The notes below the pieces were generated by a model, which made no database searches, was not told where the DNA came from, and saw only the letters and a program-made list of their open reading frames with translations. From the NCBI RefSeq assembly GCF_001956585.1, contig NZ_MSRR01000003.1, positions 97,891 through 161,890 of the forward strand: 64,000 nucleotides of DNA, written 5' to 3'. A program made the translations under genes and the position numbers. The DNA comes from Actinomyces naeslundii (GTDB lineage: Bacteria; Actinomycetota; Actinomycetes; Actinomycetales; Actinomycetaceae). Positions 1 through 8,842 of the stretch are shown here, in pieces (the stretch's first letter is position 1; every line of letters starts with the position of its first letter).

Positions 1-118
1 CGACCTCGAGCAGGGGCTCGTCGGCCTCAACGGTGTCACCCACGGCCTTGAGCCAGGAGGAGACCGTCCCCTCGGTGACGGACTCACCCAGAGCGGGCAT
101 CTTCACGGACTCTGACAT
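1..118 (-). CDS. sucB: Dihydrolipoamide acyltransferase (E2), 5' end only
   Basis: The first 39 codons of an E2 component of a 2-oxo acid dehydrogenase complex, read from the ATG at 118 and running off the left edge. The visible peptide begins [19 protein letters not shown] and continues with a [18 protein letters not shown] pattern, the start of a lipoyl (biotinyl-lipoyl) domain; the lipoylated lysine lies just outside the window. An AAGGAA Shine-Dalgarno precedes the ATG. It sits 30 nt downstream of lpdA on the same strand, so E3 and E2 are probably co-transcribed. The [16 protein letters not shown] wording fits the SucB/succinyltransferase type used in actinobacteria, but a pyruvate-type E2 cannot be excluded from the lipoyl domain alone. 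Confidence 0.85.
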   Translation of the reverse strand, partial: MSESVKMPALGESVTEGTVSSWLKAVGDTVEADEPLLEV

Positions 119-148
119 TGCTGTCTTCCTTACTCTCGTCTAGCTGGA

Positions 149-1522
149 TCAGCCGTGGTTGTGCAGCGGCTTGCCGGCGAGGGCCATGGCGGCCTCGCCG
201 AGGGTCTCGTTCTGGGTGGGGTGGGCGTGGACCAGGGAGGCGACGTCGTCGGCGTCGGCCTCCCAGGACACCATGAGCTGGCCCTCTCCGACCTGCTCGC
301 CCATGCGGGCGCCGATGGCGTGGAAGCCCACGATGGGGCCGTCCTTGAGGGAGACGAGCTTGACGAAGCCCTGGGTCCCCAGGATCTGGCTCTTGGCATT
401 GCCTGCCACGTTGAACTCGGCGGTGGTGATGTTGTCCTTGCCGTGGACCTCGGCGGCCTTGGCCTCGGACAGGCCCACCGAGGCGATCTCGGGCTCGCAG
501 AAGGTCACCTTGGGGACCAGGACGTCATCGACCGGGGTCGGGTCCAGGCCCGCGATCTTCTCCGCCACGACGATGCCCTGGGCAAAGCCGCGGTGGGCGA
601 GCTGGACACCGGGGACGATGTCACCCACGGCCCACACGCCCGGGACGTTGGTGCGGCCGTACTCGTCGGCCAGGACGAAGCCGCGGTCCATGGCGAGCCC
701 GACCTCCTCGTAGCCGAGGTTGGCGGTCGCCGGTCCACGGCCCACGGCGATGAGGAGGACCTCGGCCTCATGGGTCTTGCCGTCCTGGGTGCGCACGGTC
801 ACCCCGCCGTCGTGGCGCTCGACCGACTCGAACATCGTGTTGGTGCGGAAGGTGATCTTGCGCTTGCGGAAGGCGCGCTCGAGCTGCTTGGAGATCGCCT
901 CGTCCTCGTTGGGCACCAGGTGGGGCAGCCCCTCGATGATAGTGACCTGGCTGCCCATGGAGGCCCAGGCCGAGGCGAACTCCACCCCGATGACGCCGCC
1001 ACCCAGAATCACTGCCGAGGCGGGGACGTGGTCCATCTCCAGGGCCTCCTCGGAGGTGATGACGCCTCCGGAGATCTCCTGCCCGATGGTCTTGGAGTAG
1101 GAGCCGGAGGCGAGGACCACGTTGCGGCCGGTGATGCGACGGCCGTCAACCTCGACGGCGTCGGCGGCCACCAGACGTCCCCACCCCTGGATCAGATCGA
1201 TGCCCCGCGAGGACACCAGGCCCTCCAGGCCCTTGTGCATCCGCGAGACGATGCTGTTCTTGTACTTCTGGACGCCAGGCATGTCCACGCCCTCGAAGGC
1301 GGCCTTGATGCCCACAGTGGCGGCCTCGCGCACGGCATCGGCGGTCTCGGCGGCGTGCAGCAGGGCCTTGGTGGGCACGCAGCCGCGGTGGAGGCAGGTG
1401 CCCCCCAGCTTGTCCGCCTCGATGAGGGCGACCTTGAGGCCCAGTTGGGCGCCACGCAGGGCGGCGGCGTAGCCCCCTGATCCCGCGCCCAGAATGACCA
1501 TGTCGTAGACGGTCTCTGTCAC
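149..1522 (-). CDS. lpdA: Dihydrolipoyl dehydrogenase (E3)
   Basis: Flavoprotein E3 subunit that reoxidises dihydrolipoyl groups of 2-oxo acid dehydrogenase complexes with NAD+. From the GTG at 1522 it is 457 aa, the usual length. Visible features are the FAD Rossmann motif GAGSGG (residues 12-17), the redox-active disulfide GGTCLHRGCVPTK (Cys43, Cys48), a second nucleotide motif GGGVIGVEFASAW for NAD, and the C-terminal HAHPTQNETLGE segment carrying the catalytic His-Glu pair of the partner subunit. The GTG start is chosen because AAGGAG lies just upstream at ordinary spacing and the fold begins immediately; the open frame runs further upstream to 1666 but that part is not protein-like. It is followed by the E2 gene. 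Confidence 0.96.
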   Translation of the reverse strand: MTETVYDMVILGAGSGGYAAALRGAQLGLKVALIEADKLGGTCLHRGCVPTKALLHAAETADAVREAATVGIKAAFEGVDMPGVQKYKNSIVSRMHKGLEGLVSSRGIDLIQGWGRLVAADAVEVDGRRITGRNVVLASGSYSKTIGQEISGGVITSEEALEMDHVPASAVILGGGVIGVEFASAWASMGSQVTIIEGLPHLVPNEDEAISKQLERAFRKRKITFRTNTMFESVERHDGGVTVRTQDGKTHEAEVLLIAVGRGPATANLGYEEVGLAMDRGFVLADEYGRTNVPGVWAVGDIVPGVQLAHRGFAQGIVVAEKIAGLDPTPVDDVLVPKVTFCEPEIASVGLSEAKAAEVHGKDNITTAEFNVAGNAKSQILGTQGFVKLVSLKDGPIVGFHAIGARMGEQVGEGQLMVSWEADADDVASLVHAHPTQNETLGEAAMALAGKPLHNHG

Positions 1523-1759
1523 GAACTCACTCCTTGTTGATTGGTCACGACGCCCTTGTGGGGCGGCTCGGCACGGGGCCATTGTTCCACCTGAGGAGTG
1601 GACACAGGAGTCAGCGGGGTTGCTGTTTAGGGACCAGAGTCCTGAAAACGGGGTGATACGTGTCACCGCGCGTGGGTGCTGCCGGCACGAGTCGTCACAG
1701 AACCCGCGACCAAGAACGCGGCGGGGATCCCGGCGACTCGTTGCCGGCAGACGGGAGGG

Positions 1760-3694
1760 TCAGGAAAGGATACTGACCTCGGCGGACAGCGAACGAAGCA
1801 GCTCCACCAGGGTGGAGACTCCCATCCCCGTGCCGCCAGTCGGTGTCAGCCCCCAGGGGGCGGAGTCGTTGTAGGCGGGGCCGGCGATGTCGAGGTGCGC
1901 CCACTGCCGGCGTCCGACGAACTCGCGCAGGAACAGTCCGGCCGAGAGCATCCCACCGGCCCGGGAACCGATCTTGGCGTTGCGCAGGTCGGCGAAGGGG
2001 GAGTCGAGGGTCGCACGCAGGTGCGCGGGCAGGGGCATCGGCCAGAAGGACTCTCCCGCCCGCTGGGCCGCGGCCACGACCTCCTCACGCAGGTCCGGCG
2101 TGCCCATCACGGCGGCCACGTGGTCGCCCAGGGCCACGATCTGCGCTCCGGTCAGGGTGGCCACATCCAGGACGGCGTCGGGTTCCTCCGTGACGGCCCG
2201 GGCCAGGGCGTCGGCCATGACCAGGCGGCCCTCAGCGTCGGTGTTGGTCACCTCCACGGTGGTGCCGTCGAACATCGTGACGACGTCGCTGGGGCGCTGG
2301 GCGTCGGCGCCCGGCATGTTCTCGGCCAGTGCCAACCAGGCGGTGACGCGGATGGGCAGAGCCAGGCGCGCAGCGGAGATGACGGCTCCCAGCACGGTGG
2401 CGGCGCCGGCCATGTCGGACTTCATCTCCGGCATGGAGGCCGCCGGTTTGAGGGACAGACCGCCAGAGTCGAAGGTGATGCCCTTGCCGATGAGCGCGAC
2501 GTGCTTGGGGTGGGCCGGGGCGCTGTCACCCTCGGTCTGCGCGCTCGCCTGGCCGGCAGCGCTCTCTGCGGCCTGCGACGGCACCCACTCCAGACGAACC
2601 AGGCGAGCCGGGTGCACCGAGCCCTGAGCCACCCCGAGAATTCCACCGAATCCCTGCTCGATCAGCGCTGGGGCGTCCCAGACCTCGACCCTGAGCCCGG
2701 CCTCCTGACCGGCCGAGCGGGCTCGCTCCGCGAAGACCTCCGGAGTCAGGCGGTTGGGCGGCTCGTTGACGAGGTCGCGGGTCAGGGACGTGGCCTCGGC
2801 CAGCGCCAGGGCGCCCGCCAAGGTCTCCTGCCCCTCCGGGGTGTCGGACAGAGGCGAGACGATGGAGATGCTCTTCAGGGGCGTGCTCTGCTTCGAGGAG
2901 CTCTCCTGGTCAGGACGGTCCTCGTTCTTCGTGGCCTTCCAGGAATAGGCTCCCAGAGCGGCTCCGTTCGCCACGGCGGCCAGCTGCTGCCCGCTGAGCG
3001 TGGGCAGAGCCAGGATCGCGGAGTCGGTTCCGGCCAGCGCCCGGGTGGCGCGTCCGGCGGCCCGGCGCAGCAGACCCGTCTGGTCGTAGCCCAGGGCGGC
3101 CTCATCATCGGTGGTCACGGCGAGCGGATCGGTGTCGGCCCACCCCGTTCCCACACCGACGACGAGAATGGTTCGCGGGCCGTGGTAGCCCGCGGTGCTC
3201 ACCGACGAGGAGGGCAGTCGCACGACGGAGTCCTGGGCTCCCAAGAACCCCAGAGCGGGAAGCAGGGACACCAGTGCGTCGATGTCCAGGCCCTCCAGAG
3301 CGTTGCTGGAGGGTGGCTCAAGGCCCTCCAGGAGGATCTCGGGAGCCTCAGCGCCCTCCCTCCCCGGTGCTGCGGCCAGGACGAGGACGTCAGCTGCGGG
3401 CTCGGCATCGAGGGGGAGGTCTGAGGCGTCGGATGCGCCGTCGGAGCCAGCGGTGCTGTCGGCATCGTCCTCGTCGTCGCCGGCGGCCTGGCGCTCCTTC
3501 GCGTCGCCCTCGGCGTCCTCAGTGTCCTGCTCTGCGCTTGCGGAGCCGGACTGGTCCTCGTCGCCGGTGGCTTCGGAGTCCCCGGGCTCTTCGACCGTGT
3601 CAACCTCGGCCTGATTGCTGAGATCGGTATCCTTACGGTCGTCGTCCACCGAGGCGTGTGCGTTCAGGGATTTGGTCAACTTAATGGTGCTCAC
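1760..3694 (-). CDS. pepA: Leucyl aminopeptidase (M17) with acidic insertion
   Basis: Cytosolic di-zinc aminopeptidase of family M17, releasing N-terminal residues from peptides. The C-terminal catalytic domain is intact: GKGITFDSGGLSLKP (metal lysine and aspartate), MKSDMAGAA (metal aspartate) and the signature NTDAEGRLVMADAL (metal Asp/Glu and active-site Arg). At 644 aa it is well over 100 aa longer than usual. Most of the excess is a low-complexity acidic stretch at residues about 17-100 (roughly thirty Asp/Glu, four basic residues) inserted between the first strand (STIKLTKSL) and the rest of the N-terminal domain (ADVLVLAAAPG). The GTG at 3694 is preferred: there is no Shine-Dalgarno, but a TACTAT -10-like hexamer ends 7 nt upstream, suggesting leaderless expression. 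Divergent from the membrane protein gene at 3782. Confidence 0.93.
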   Translation of the reverse strand: MSTIKLTKSLNAHASVDDDRKDTDLSNQAEVDTVEEPGDSEATGDEDQSGSASAEQDTEDAEGDAKERQAAGDDEDDADSTAGSDGASDASDLPLDAEPAADVLVLAAAPGREGAEAPEILLEGLEPPSSNALEGLDIDALVSLLPALGFLGAQDSVVRLPSSSVSTAGYHGPRTILVVGVGTGWADTDPLAVTTDDEAALGYDQTGLLRRAAGRATRALAGTDSAILALPTLSGQQLAAVANGAALGAYSWKATKNEDRPDQESSSKQSTPLKSISIVSPLSDTPEGQETLAGALALAEATSLTRDLVNEPPNRLTPEVFAERARSAGQEAGLRVEVWDAPALIEQGFGGILGVAQGSVHPARLVRLEWVPSQAAESAAGQASAQTEGDSAPAHPKHVALIGKGITFDSGGLSLKPAASMPEMKSDMAGAATVLGAVISAARLALPIRVTAWLALAENMPGADAQRPSDVVTMFDGTTVEVTNTDAEGRLVMADALARAVTEEPDAVLDVATLTGAQIVALGDHVAAVMGTPDLREEVVAAAQRAGESFWPMPLPAHLRATLDSPFADLRNAKIGSRAGGMLSAGLFLREFVGRRQWAHLDIAGPAYNDSAPWGLTPTGGTGMGVSTLVELLRSLSAEVSILS

Positions 3695-3781
3695 GTTGTG
3701 AATAGTAACGTTCAAGCATCCGATGGAGGCTGAGTTGGCGCCGCGCGTGCCGGAGGTCATCACGTGGAAAGGTCGTTCCTC

Positions 3782-4390
3782 ATGGACGAGCACTCATCAG
3801 TACGCCCGGTCCAGGACACCCGCCGCCCCGCCTATGGAGGGGGACGCGTCCTGGTCGGTGTCTTCGCCGTCTTCGGAGCGATCGTGCTGGTTCCCTCCTT
3901 GGTCTCACTGCTTCGGAGTCCCGACGAGGCGCCTGCGGTGTGGTCCTTCAACCTCCTGGGAGGCGGCCTGTACATTCTCCTGGCCGTGTGTGTCGCTCAT
4001 AACGGGCGGAGGATGCGCAACATCGGCTGGATGTGCCTGGGGGCGCTGGCCACGATGGCCGTGCTCATCGGCGTCCTCACGATGACGGTCCCCTCACCCA
4101 CGCCTGCCGACCTCAACGCGTCGGTATGGGCTCACTGGGGCAGGTCCCGGTGGTACCTGCCCGCGATCCTCCCGGTGGTGGCTGCTGCATGGATGTGGAT
4201 GTCCGATCCTCGGCGCATCGTGGCCAACGCCGAACGCATCACCGAGCTGTCCGACACCCTGACCGAGAGCTTCACTGAGAAGGCTCGGGCGGTCCAGGAG
4301 AGCCGCGGTCTCAAGAGCCTCCGGAGCAGTGAGACGGAGGTCTCGGAGACGTCCTCCCAGACCGATCCCACCGGGTCGGCGGCCGGGTAA
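3782..4390 (+). CDS. Four-helix membrane protein, unknown function
   Basis: A 202-aa protein I cannot assign to a family. It has a short polar N-terminus, then four hydrophobic segments (starting near VLVGVFAVFGAIVLV, VWSFNLLGGGLYILLAV, IGWMCLGALATMAVL and WYLPAILPVVAAAWM), and a polar C-terminal tail of about 60 residues rich in Ser, Thr and Glu, probably cytoplasmic. The ATG at 3782 is preferred over an in-frame GTG at 3764 because GGAAAGG lies about 9 nt upstream of the ATG. It is divergent from pepA (87 nt apart) and convergent with the ClC gene, with only 31 nt between the stop codons. No motif suggests transport or enzymatic activity. Confidence 0.75.
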   Translation: MDEHSSVRPVQDTRRPAYGGGRVLVGVFAVFGAIVLVPSLVSLLRSPDEAPAVWSFNLLGGGLYILLAVCVAHNGRRMRNIGWMCLGALATMAVLIGVLTMTVPSPTPADLNASVWAHWGRSRWYLPAILPVVAAAWMWMSDPRRIVANAERITELSDTLTESFTEKARAVQESRGLKSLRSSETEVSETSSQTDPTGSAAG

Positions 4391-4421
4391 GGCGGGCAGC
4401 CCTAAGGAACGGGCCTGCGAC

Positions 4422-6425
4422 TCAATCCGAGTGGCCCGGGTGCCGGCGGGCTCCACGGCGCCGGAAGCGGCGCGAGCCGCGTGAGCTGATCCGGCTGATT
4501 CTGCTGATCCTGCGCGCGGGTACGGGGCGGGCGTGCCACCTGTCCTGCAGCCGTGAGCCCAGCGAGGTGTAGGCGGATGCTGCGGCGCGAGCCCGGGCCT
4601 GAACCTCGTAGATCCTCTCCACGACGATCCGCTGGCACACCCACCCCACCAGCTGGTCAGCCGGCTGATCCGGTCGTTGATCACTGGCGGAGCCCGACTC
4701 CCCGGCGACCACCGGAAGCCCCTCCAGATGGGTTCGGGTCAGGGCCTCGAGCACGTCGGTCGCCTCTGCCTCGCGGGACAGACGGTCGGAGACCAGAGGC
4801 AGCTCTGCCACTGTCGTCGCGAGGGGAGCGTCGTCCACGGCGTCGTCGGCCTCATCTCCGAGGAGCGCTGCGGTGAGCTGCGCTGCCGTGACGCAGCCGA
4901 GCAGCTCGCGGGTGTCGTCGCTCCTCGCCCGGACCACGGGCAGGACCGAGGCTCCGTGCCGACTCATGAGGGCGGCTGCCTGGTGCACTGTCGCCGTGGC
5001 TTGAACCACGGCGGGTGGATCGATCATGAGCTGGGAGGCGCGGGTGCGTCCCAGAAGAGTGGTGGACATGGGGTCCTCGACGTCCTCCCCGCGACGGCGC
5101 AGCTCCTCGGTGAACAACGTGCCCCGTGACAGGAAGCGGCTGGCGAAGGTGGCCAGTACGGTGGCGAGCATGAGGGGCAGCAGCAGCGCGTGCTGGCCGG
5201 TCATCTCGATGATGAGCAGGACCGCCGTCATCGGAGCGCGGGCCGCACCTGCGAATACCGCCCCCATTCCGATCACCCCGAAGACCCCGGCCGCCGGCGC
5301 ATAGCTGGGCGCCACCAGGGTTCCGAAGGCCGCTCCCAGTGTTCCGCCGATGAACAGCGACGGCGCGAAGACCCCGCCGACGAACCCCATTCCCAGCGTC
5401 AACGAGGTCGCCAGCATCTTGCCCACGCACAGCACCAGCAGGAGCGTCAGGGTGTAGCGGCCGGCCAGCGCCCGGTTGAGCGCCGCCGAGGACTCCCCGT
5501 ACATCTCGGGCAGGACCAGAAGGACTGCTCCCACGGCGAGCCCCCCGATCGCTGGGCGCACCCAGATCGGCACGCCCAACCGCTGCCAGCCACGGGTCAG
5601 GGCGTCGAGCACGATGAATCGAAGACGCATGAAACCGATACCGACGCCTCCACCTGTCACACCCAGGAGGGCGACCCACCCCAGCTGGGCGTCCCCGGAC
5701 AGGTCCAGGTAGGGGAGCGACAACGACAGCGTCGTTCCCAGCAGATGGTGCGACAGGACCGTGGAGGCCACGCAGGCCAGGACGATGACGATGAAGGCGT
5801 CGGCGCTGAAGCCCATGAGCACGACCTCCAGCGCGAAGAAGGCCCCCGCCAGCGGAGCGTTGAAGGCCGCGGCGATCCCGGCCGCGGTTCCGGCTGCCGC
5901 CAGGTAACGGACCGGGAGCTTGGGCAGGTTCAGACCCCGCCCGATGACGTTGGCCGTGGAGGCGCCCAGCTCCGCGATCGGCCCCTCCGGACCCACTGAG
6001 CCGCCGCCCCCGATTGTCAGGGCGGACGACGTCGTCATCGCCAGGGCGGGAATCGGCGCCATCGTGCCGTTGCCGTGGCGCGTGGACCAGATGACCCCGG
6101 CCACCCCGTGGCCTGTGGGAGTGTGGCCCAGCCGGGACATGAGCGGGCCCACGATGAGGCCCGAGAGGACAGGCGCGACGAGGACGAACCATGTGCCGAG
6201 TGCAGCCAGCGAGCCCACCGAGGGCCCCATCGACAGCGTGTAGTCATCGGCCCCGCTGAGCAGCTGGGACCAGGCGTCGATCCCCATCCGGAACAGCACG
6301 GCTCCCAGACCCGAGGCGAGCCCTACCAGCACGGCCAGGAGGTAGAGCCCGAGGCGATGGTGGCGGAAGAGGCTGCCCGCGCGCCGCGACAGGGGCCGGG
6401 ACAGCCTCCTCCAGGCGTGATCCAT
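4422..6425 (-). CDS. ClC-family chloride channel/antiporter with C-terminal CBS domains
   Basis: A 667-aa ClC membrane protein. The selectivity-filter motifs are visible: GHGVAG (first Cl- motif), GSVGPEGPIAELG with the gating glutamate (Glu147), and GGVFAPSLFIGG. After the membrane domain come two CBS-type segments (near RASQLMIDPPAVVQATATV and LPLVSDRLSREAEATDVLEAL), then a basic tail with the repeat RISRISRISSRGSRR. In the helix carrying E. coli ClC Glu202-Glu203 the sequence is FALEVV, so the position of the internal proton glutamate is Val201. The start ATG (6425) overlaps the stop of the upstream S9 peptidase by one base (TGATG), so the two are probably coupled. Exchanger or channel mode is not settled by sequence. 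Confidence 0.9.
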   Translation of the reverse strand: MDHAWRRLSRPLSRRAGSLFRHHRLGLYLLAVLVGLASGLGAVLFRMGIDAWSQLLSGADDYTLSMGPSVGSLAALGTWFVLVAPVLSGLIVGPLMSRLGHTPTGHGVAGVIWSTRHGNGTMAPIPALAMTTSSALTIGGGGSVGPEGPIAELGASTANVIGRGLNLPKLPVRYLAAAGTAAGIAAAFNAPLAGAFFALEVVLMGFSADAFIVIVLACVASTVLSHHLLGTTLSLSLPYLDLSGDAQLGWVALLGVTGGGVGIGFMRLRFIVLDALTRGWQRLGVPIWVRPAIGGLAVGAVLLVLPEMYGESSAALNRALAGRYTLTLLLVLCVGKMLATSLTLGMGFVGGVFAPSLFIGGTLGAAFGTLVAPSYAPAAGVFGVIGMGAVFAGAARAPMTAVLLIIEMTGQHALLLPLMLATVLATFASRFLSRGTLFTEELRRRGEDVEDPMSTTLLGRTRASQLMIDPPAVVQATATVHQAAALMSRHGASVLPVVRARSDDTRELLGCVTAAQLTAALLGDEADDAVDDAPLATTVAELPLVSDRLSREAEATDVLEALTRTHLEGLPVVAGESGSASDQRPDQPADQLVGWVCQRIVVERIYEVQARARAAASAYTSLGSRLQDRWHARPVPARRISRISRISSRGSRRFRRRGARRHPGHSD

Positions 6426-8452
6426 CAGTGCAGGTTCTCCACCTTGACCATGAAGGTGTCCTCCTCGCCACGGCGCTCGGCCTCGGGGCAGGAGGAACCG
6501 ATACTCCATACCTGACGGTAGAAGCTCAGCTCGGCCTCGTAGCGGCGTCGGATGTTCGCAGCCAGGCGGAACCCGTGTCCCTCGCCCTGGAAGATCTCCA
6601 GGGCCACCGGTGCGCCTGCGGTCTTGAGGGCCTCGTACATGGCGGTGGCCTGCTCAGCGGGGACGATCGGGTCCTCAGAGCCCTGGATGAGCAGCAGCGG
6701 GACCCTGATGTCATCAATGTGGTTGATGGGGCTGCGCTCGTCCAGGACCGGGTCATCGATGTCCTGGGTCCCCATGAGCTGGCCGATGTAGTGCGACTCG
6801 AACTTGTGGGTCGTACGCACCAGCCTCTTGAGGTCGGTCACCCCGAAGCATGAGCTGGCAGCCGTGAACACCGTGGAGCGAGTGATGGCCGACAGCACCG
6901 TGAAGCCGCCTGCCGACCCGCCACGGATCGCGATACGTCGGGGATCGACGAGCCCGGCGTCCACCAGGTGCTGGGCGCCGCTGACGCAGTCATCGACATC
7001 GTAGATGCCCCACTTGCCCTCCAGAGCCTTGCGGTAGCCGGTGCCGTAGCCCATGGAGCCGCGGTAGTTGACGTCGAGGTAGGCGAAGCCCCGGCTGGTC
7101 CAGTACTGGATGCGCAGGTCGTAGCCGGGCACGGCTGTCGCCGTCGGGCCGCCGTGGACGTTGACGATGAGCGGCGGCAGCTCGTCCTCGCCGCCCTCGT
7201 AGGCGGCCGACGTCGGAGGGTAGTAGAAGCCGTGAGCCGTCGCGCCGTCACTCGTGGGCCAGGAGACCGGGTCGGGGAAGGACACCCCGACGCCCTCGGG
7301 CTCGAACTCGCCCGAGCCGCGCAGCACCTGCACCGTGCCGTTCTTGACCTCAACGATGCTGGGCATCGCCATCTCGTTGGAGGCCAGCATGACGACGCGA
7401 CCGGCGCTGGAGGCCACGTTGCCGATCGGCTGCCATCCCACGTTCCACTCCTCGAGCTCACCATTGGCGAGCTTGATGGTCCCCAGGTGCGACACCGCGT
7501 CCCGGGCCCAGGAGGTGATGATGTGCTCGGCGTCGAGCACATCGAAGGAGTGCGGCCCCAGCTGCCAGGCCGGATTGGTGAAGGTGGCCTCGGCCGGGTG
7601 CAGCGGCCGGGTTCGCAGGTTCTCCGGCCAGCCCGGGCGATTGGTGCCCCGTACCGGGAAGCCCTCGGTGCGGTAGAGGTTCCAGAAGCCCGACGCGTTC
7701 GAGCCGTGAACCAGCTCGCACTCCTCGGTCCACCGAGGCTCGGACACCGAGTGCCCGTCGCCGCCGTCGACCAGCACCTGCTCGATGATCGTCCCGTCCG
7801 GGCCCAGGTCCCCCACATGCAGGGAGGCGTTGTCCCACGGCATCCCCGGGTGGTCCCAGGTGATCCAGGCCAGGTGCTCGCCGTCGGGTGAGAGCGTCGG
7901 AGCGACCACGAAGTCCGTTCCCGACACGAGCGTGCGCACGAGCGAGTCGTCGCGCGCGGCCGAGCCGTCCAGGGGGATCGCCACCAGGGTGTTGACGGCC
8001 TCGCCCTCACCTCGGTGGTCCTCACGGACTGCGTAGACCAGGCCCCGGCCCGTGTCGATCTCCAGGTCGCCGTGGCGCACGTCTCCGTAGATGGTCAGCG
8101 GGACCAGGCCGCGCAGGCGGTGGGCCACGTCGTACCGGTAGAGGCGCCCGTCCCCGGCGTGGGAGACCACGATGATCCCGCCGTCGACGGCGTAGGCCCG
8201 CCCTCCGTACTCGTGCACCCGGGTACGCACGTCCACCAGCTCGTCGGCCGGCGTCAGCGGAAGCACCTCGCCGATCTGGCCGTCGCCGTCACGGCGCAGC
8301 AGGACGTTGCGTCCGGCCTGCGAGGCGCGCTGCTCCACCCAGTAGGTGTCACCGCCGTCCACGCGAACCTGGGACAGCAGGACCGTCCGGGTCGTGATCG
8401 TGCCTGGAGTGATAGGCGAGGGCCAGGTGCCGAAGGGGGCGGTGGTGCTCAT
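6425..8452 (-). CDS. S9 family prolyl-oligopeptidase-like serine peptidase
   Basis: A 675-aa cytosolic serine peptidase of family S9 (dipeptidyl aminopeptidase/acylaminoacyl peptidase type). The N-terminal part is a degenerate beta-propeller (for example the RVHEYGGRAYAV and SPDGEHLAWITWDHPGMPWD blades) and the C-terminal third is an alpha/beta hydrolase domain. The catalytic triad is visible: Ser513 in RGGSAGGF, Asp594 in QGSEDPIVP and His626 in GEGHGFR. No signal peptide is seen. The ATG at 8452 follows a perfect AGGAGG six bases upstream. It is the promoter-proximal gene of a pair with the ClC gene, whose start overlaps its stop. Likely role is turnover of short peptides, perhaps from dietary or host protein; the substrate is unknown. 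Confidence 0.92.
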   Translation of the reverse strand: MSTTAPFGTWPSPITPGTITTRTVLLSQVRVDGGDTYWVEQRASQAGRNVLLRRDGDGQIGEVLPLTPADELVDVRTRVHEYGGRAYAVDGGIIVVSHAGDGRLYRYDVAHRLRGLVPLTIYGDVRHGDLEIDTGRGLVYAVREDHRGEGEAVNTLVAIPLDGSAARDDSLVRTLVSGTDFVVAPTLSPDGEHLAWITWDHPGMPWDNASLHVGDLGPDGTIIEQVLVDGGDGHSVSEPRWTEECELVHGSNASGFWNLYRTEGFPVRGTNRPGWPENLRTRPLHPAEATFTNPAWQLGPHSFDVLDAEHIITSWARDAVSHLGTIKLANGELEEWNVGWQPIGNVASSAGRVVMLASNEMAMPSIVEVKNGTVQVLRGSGEFEPEGVGVSFPDPVSWPTSDGATAHGFYYPPTSAAYEGGEDELPPLIVNVHGGPTATAVPGYDLRIQYWTSRGFAYLDVNYRGSMGYGTGYRKALEGKWGIYDVDDCVSGAQHLVDAGLVDPRRIAIRGGSAGGFTVLSAITRSTVFTAASSCFGVTDLKRLVRTTHKFESHYIGQLMGTQDIDDPVLDERSPINHIDDIRVPLLLIQGSEDPIVPAEQATAMYEALKTAGAPVALEIFQGEGHGFRLAANIRRRYEAELSFYRQVWSIGSSCPEAERRGEEDTFMVKVENLH

Positions 8453-8842
8453 GATTCCTCCTGGAAGGCTTTCCTGAGAGCGGTCGGGCGATCGGGAACG
8501 ATGCCGCTGGCCCGGCGCGGGGGTGAACGGTTCCGACGGTCAAGGCATACAGTACGTGCTCGTCCGTGACCCCGTGTGACACATGACCGAACACCGGACG
8601 GACCGCCCTATGCTGGGGACCGCCCCGGAGCCTCGCGAACCGCTACGGAGCATCAAGGATGCATGACGGAGCCCTGCTGAGCCGGGGTGCCGGAGAATCA
8701 ATCGTCACAAAAACATCACGGGCGGCTTAACCGATACCCTTTCCCCGGTGCCGTTCCGGCATCCCGCCAACCTGGTCGTCAGCGATGCACCCGCATGACC
8801 GATCCGCCATCATCACCCTCACCTTCGACAAGGAGGCGCACC
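8453..8842. other. Divergent intergenic region between S9 peptidase and dxs
   Basis: 390 bases between two divergently transcribed genes, so both promoters should lie here. I see no convincing -35/-10 pair on either strand, no riboswitch-like structure and no tRNA. An in-frame ATG at 8795 is a possible earlier dxs start, but it has no good Shine-Dalgarno. A short TGTGACACA dyad occurs near 8575. Confidence 0.4.

Noticed and set aside
155-1480. 441-codon open frame on the plus strand opposite lpdA
   Set aside because: Its translation is Gly/Asp/Val/Leu-rich with no family signature, while the minus strand encodes an unmistakable dihydrolipoyl dehydrogenase. It is a shadow of high third-position GC.
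1676-3424. 582-codon open frame opposite pepA
   Set aside because: Antisense to clear M17 aminopeptidase sequence; repetitive His/Gln/Gly composition and no ribosome-binding site.
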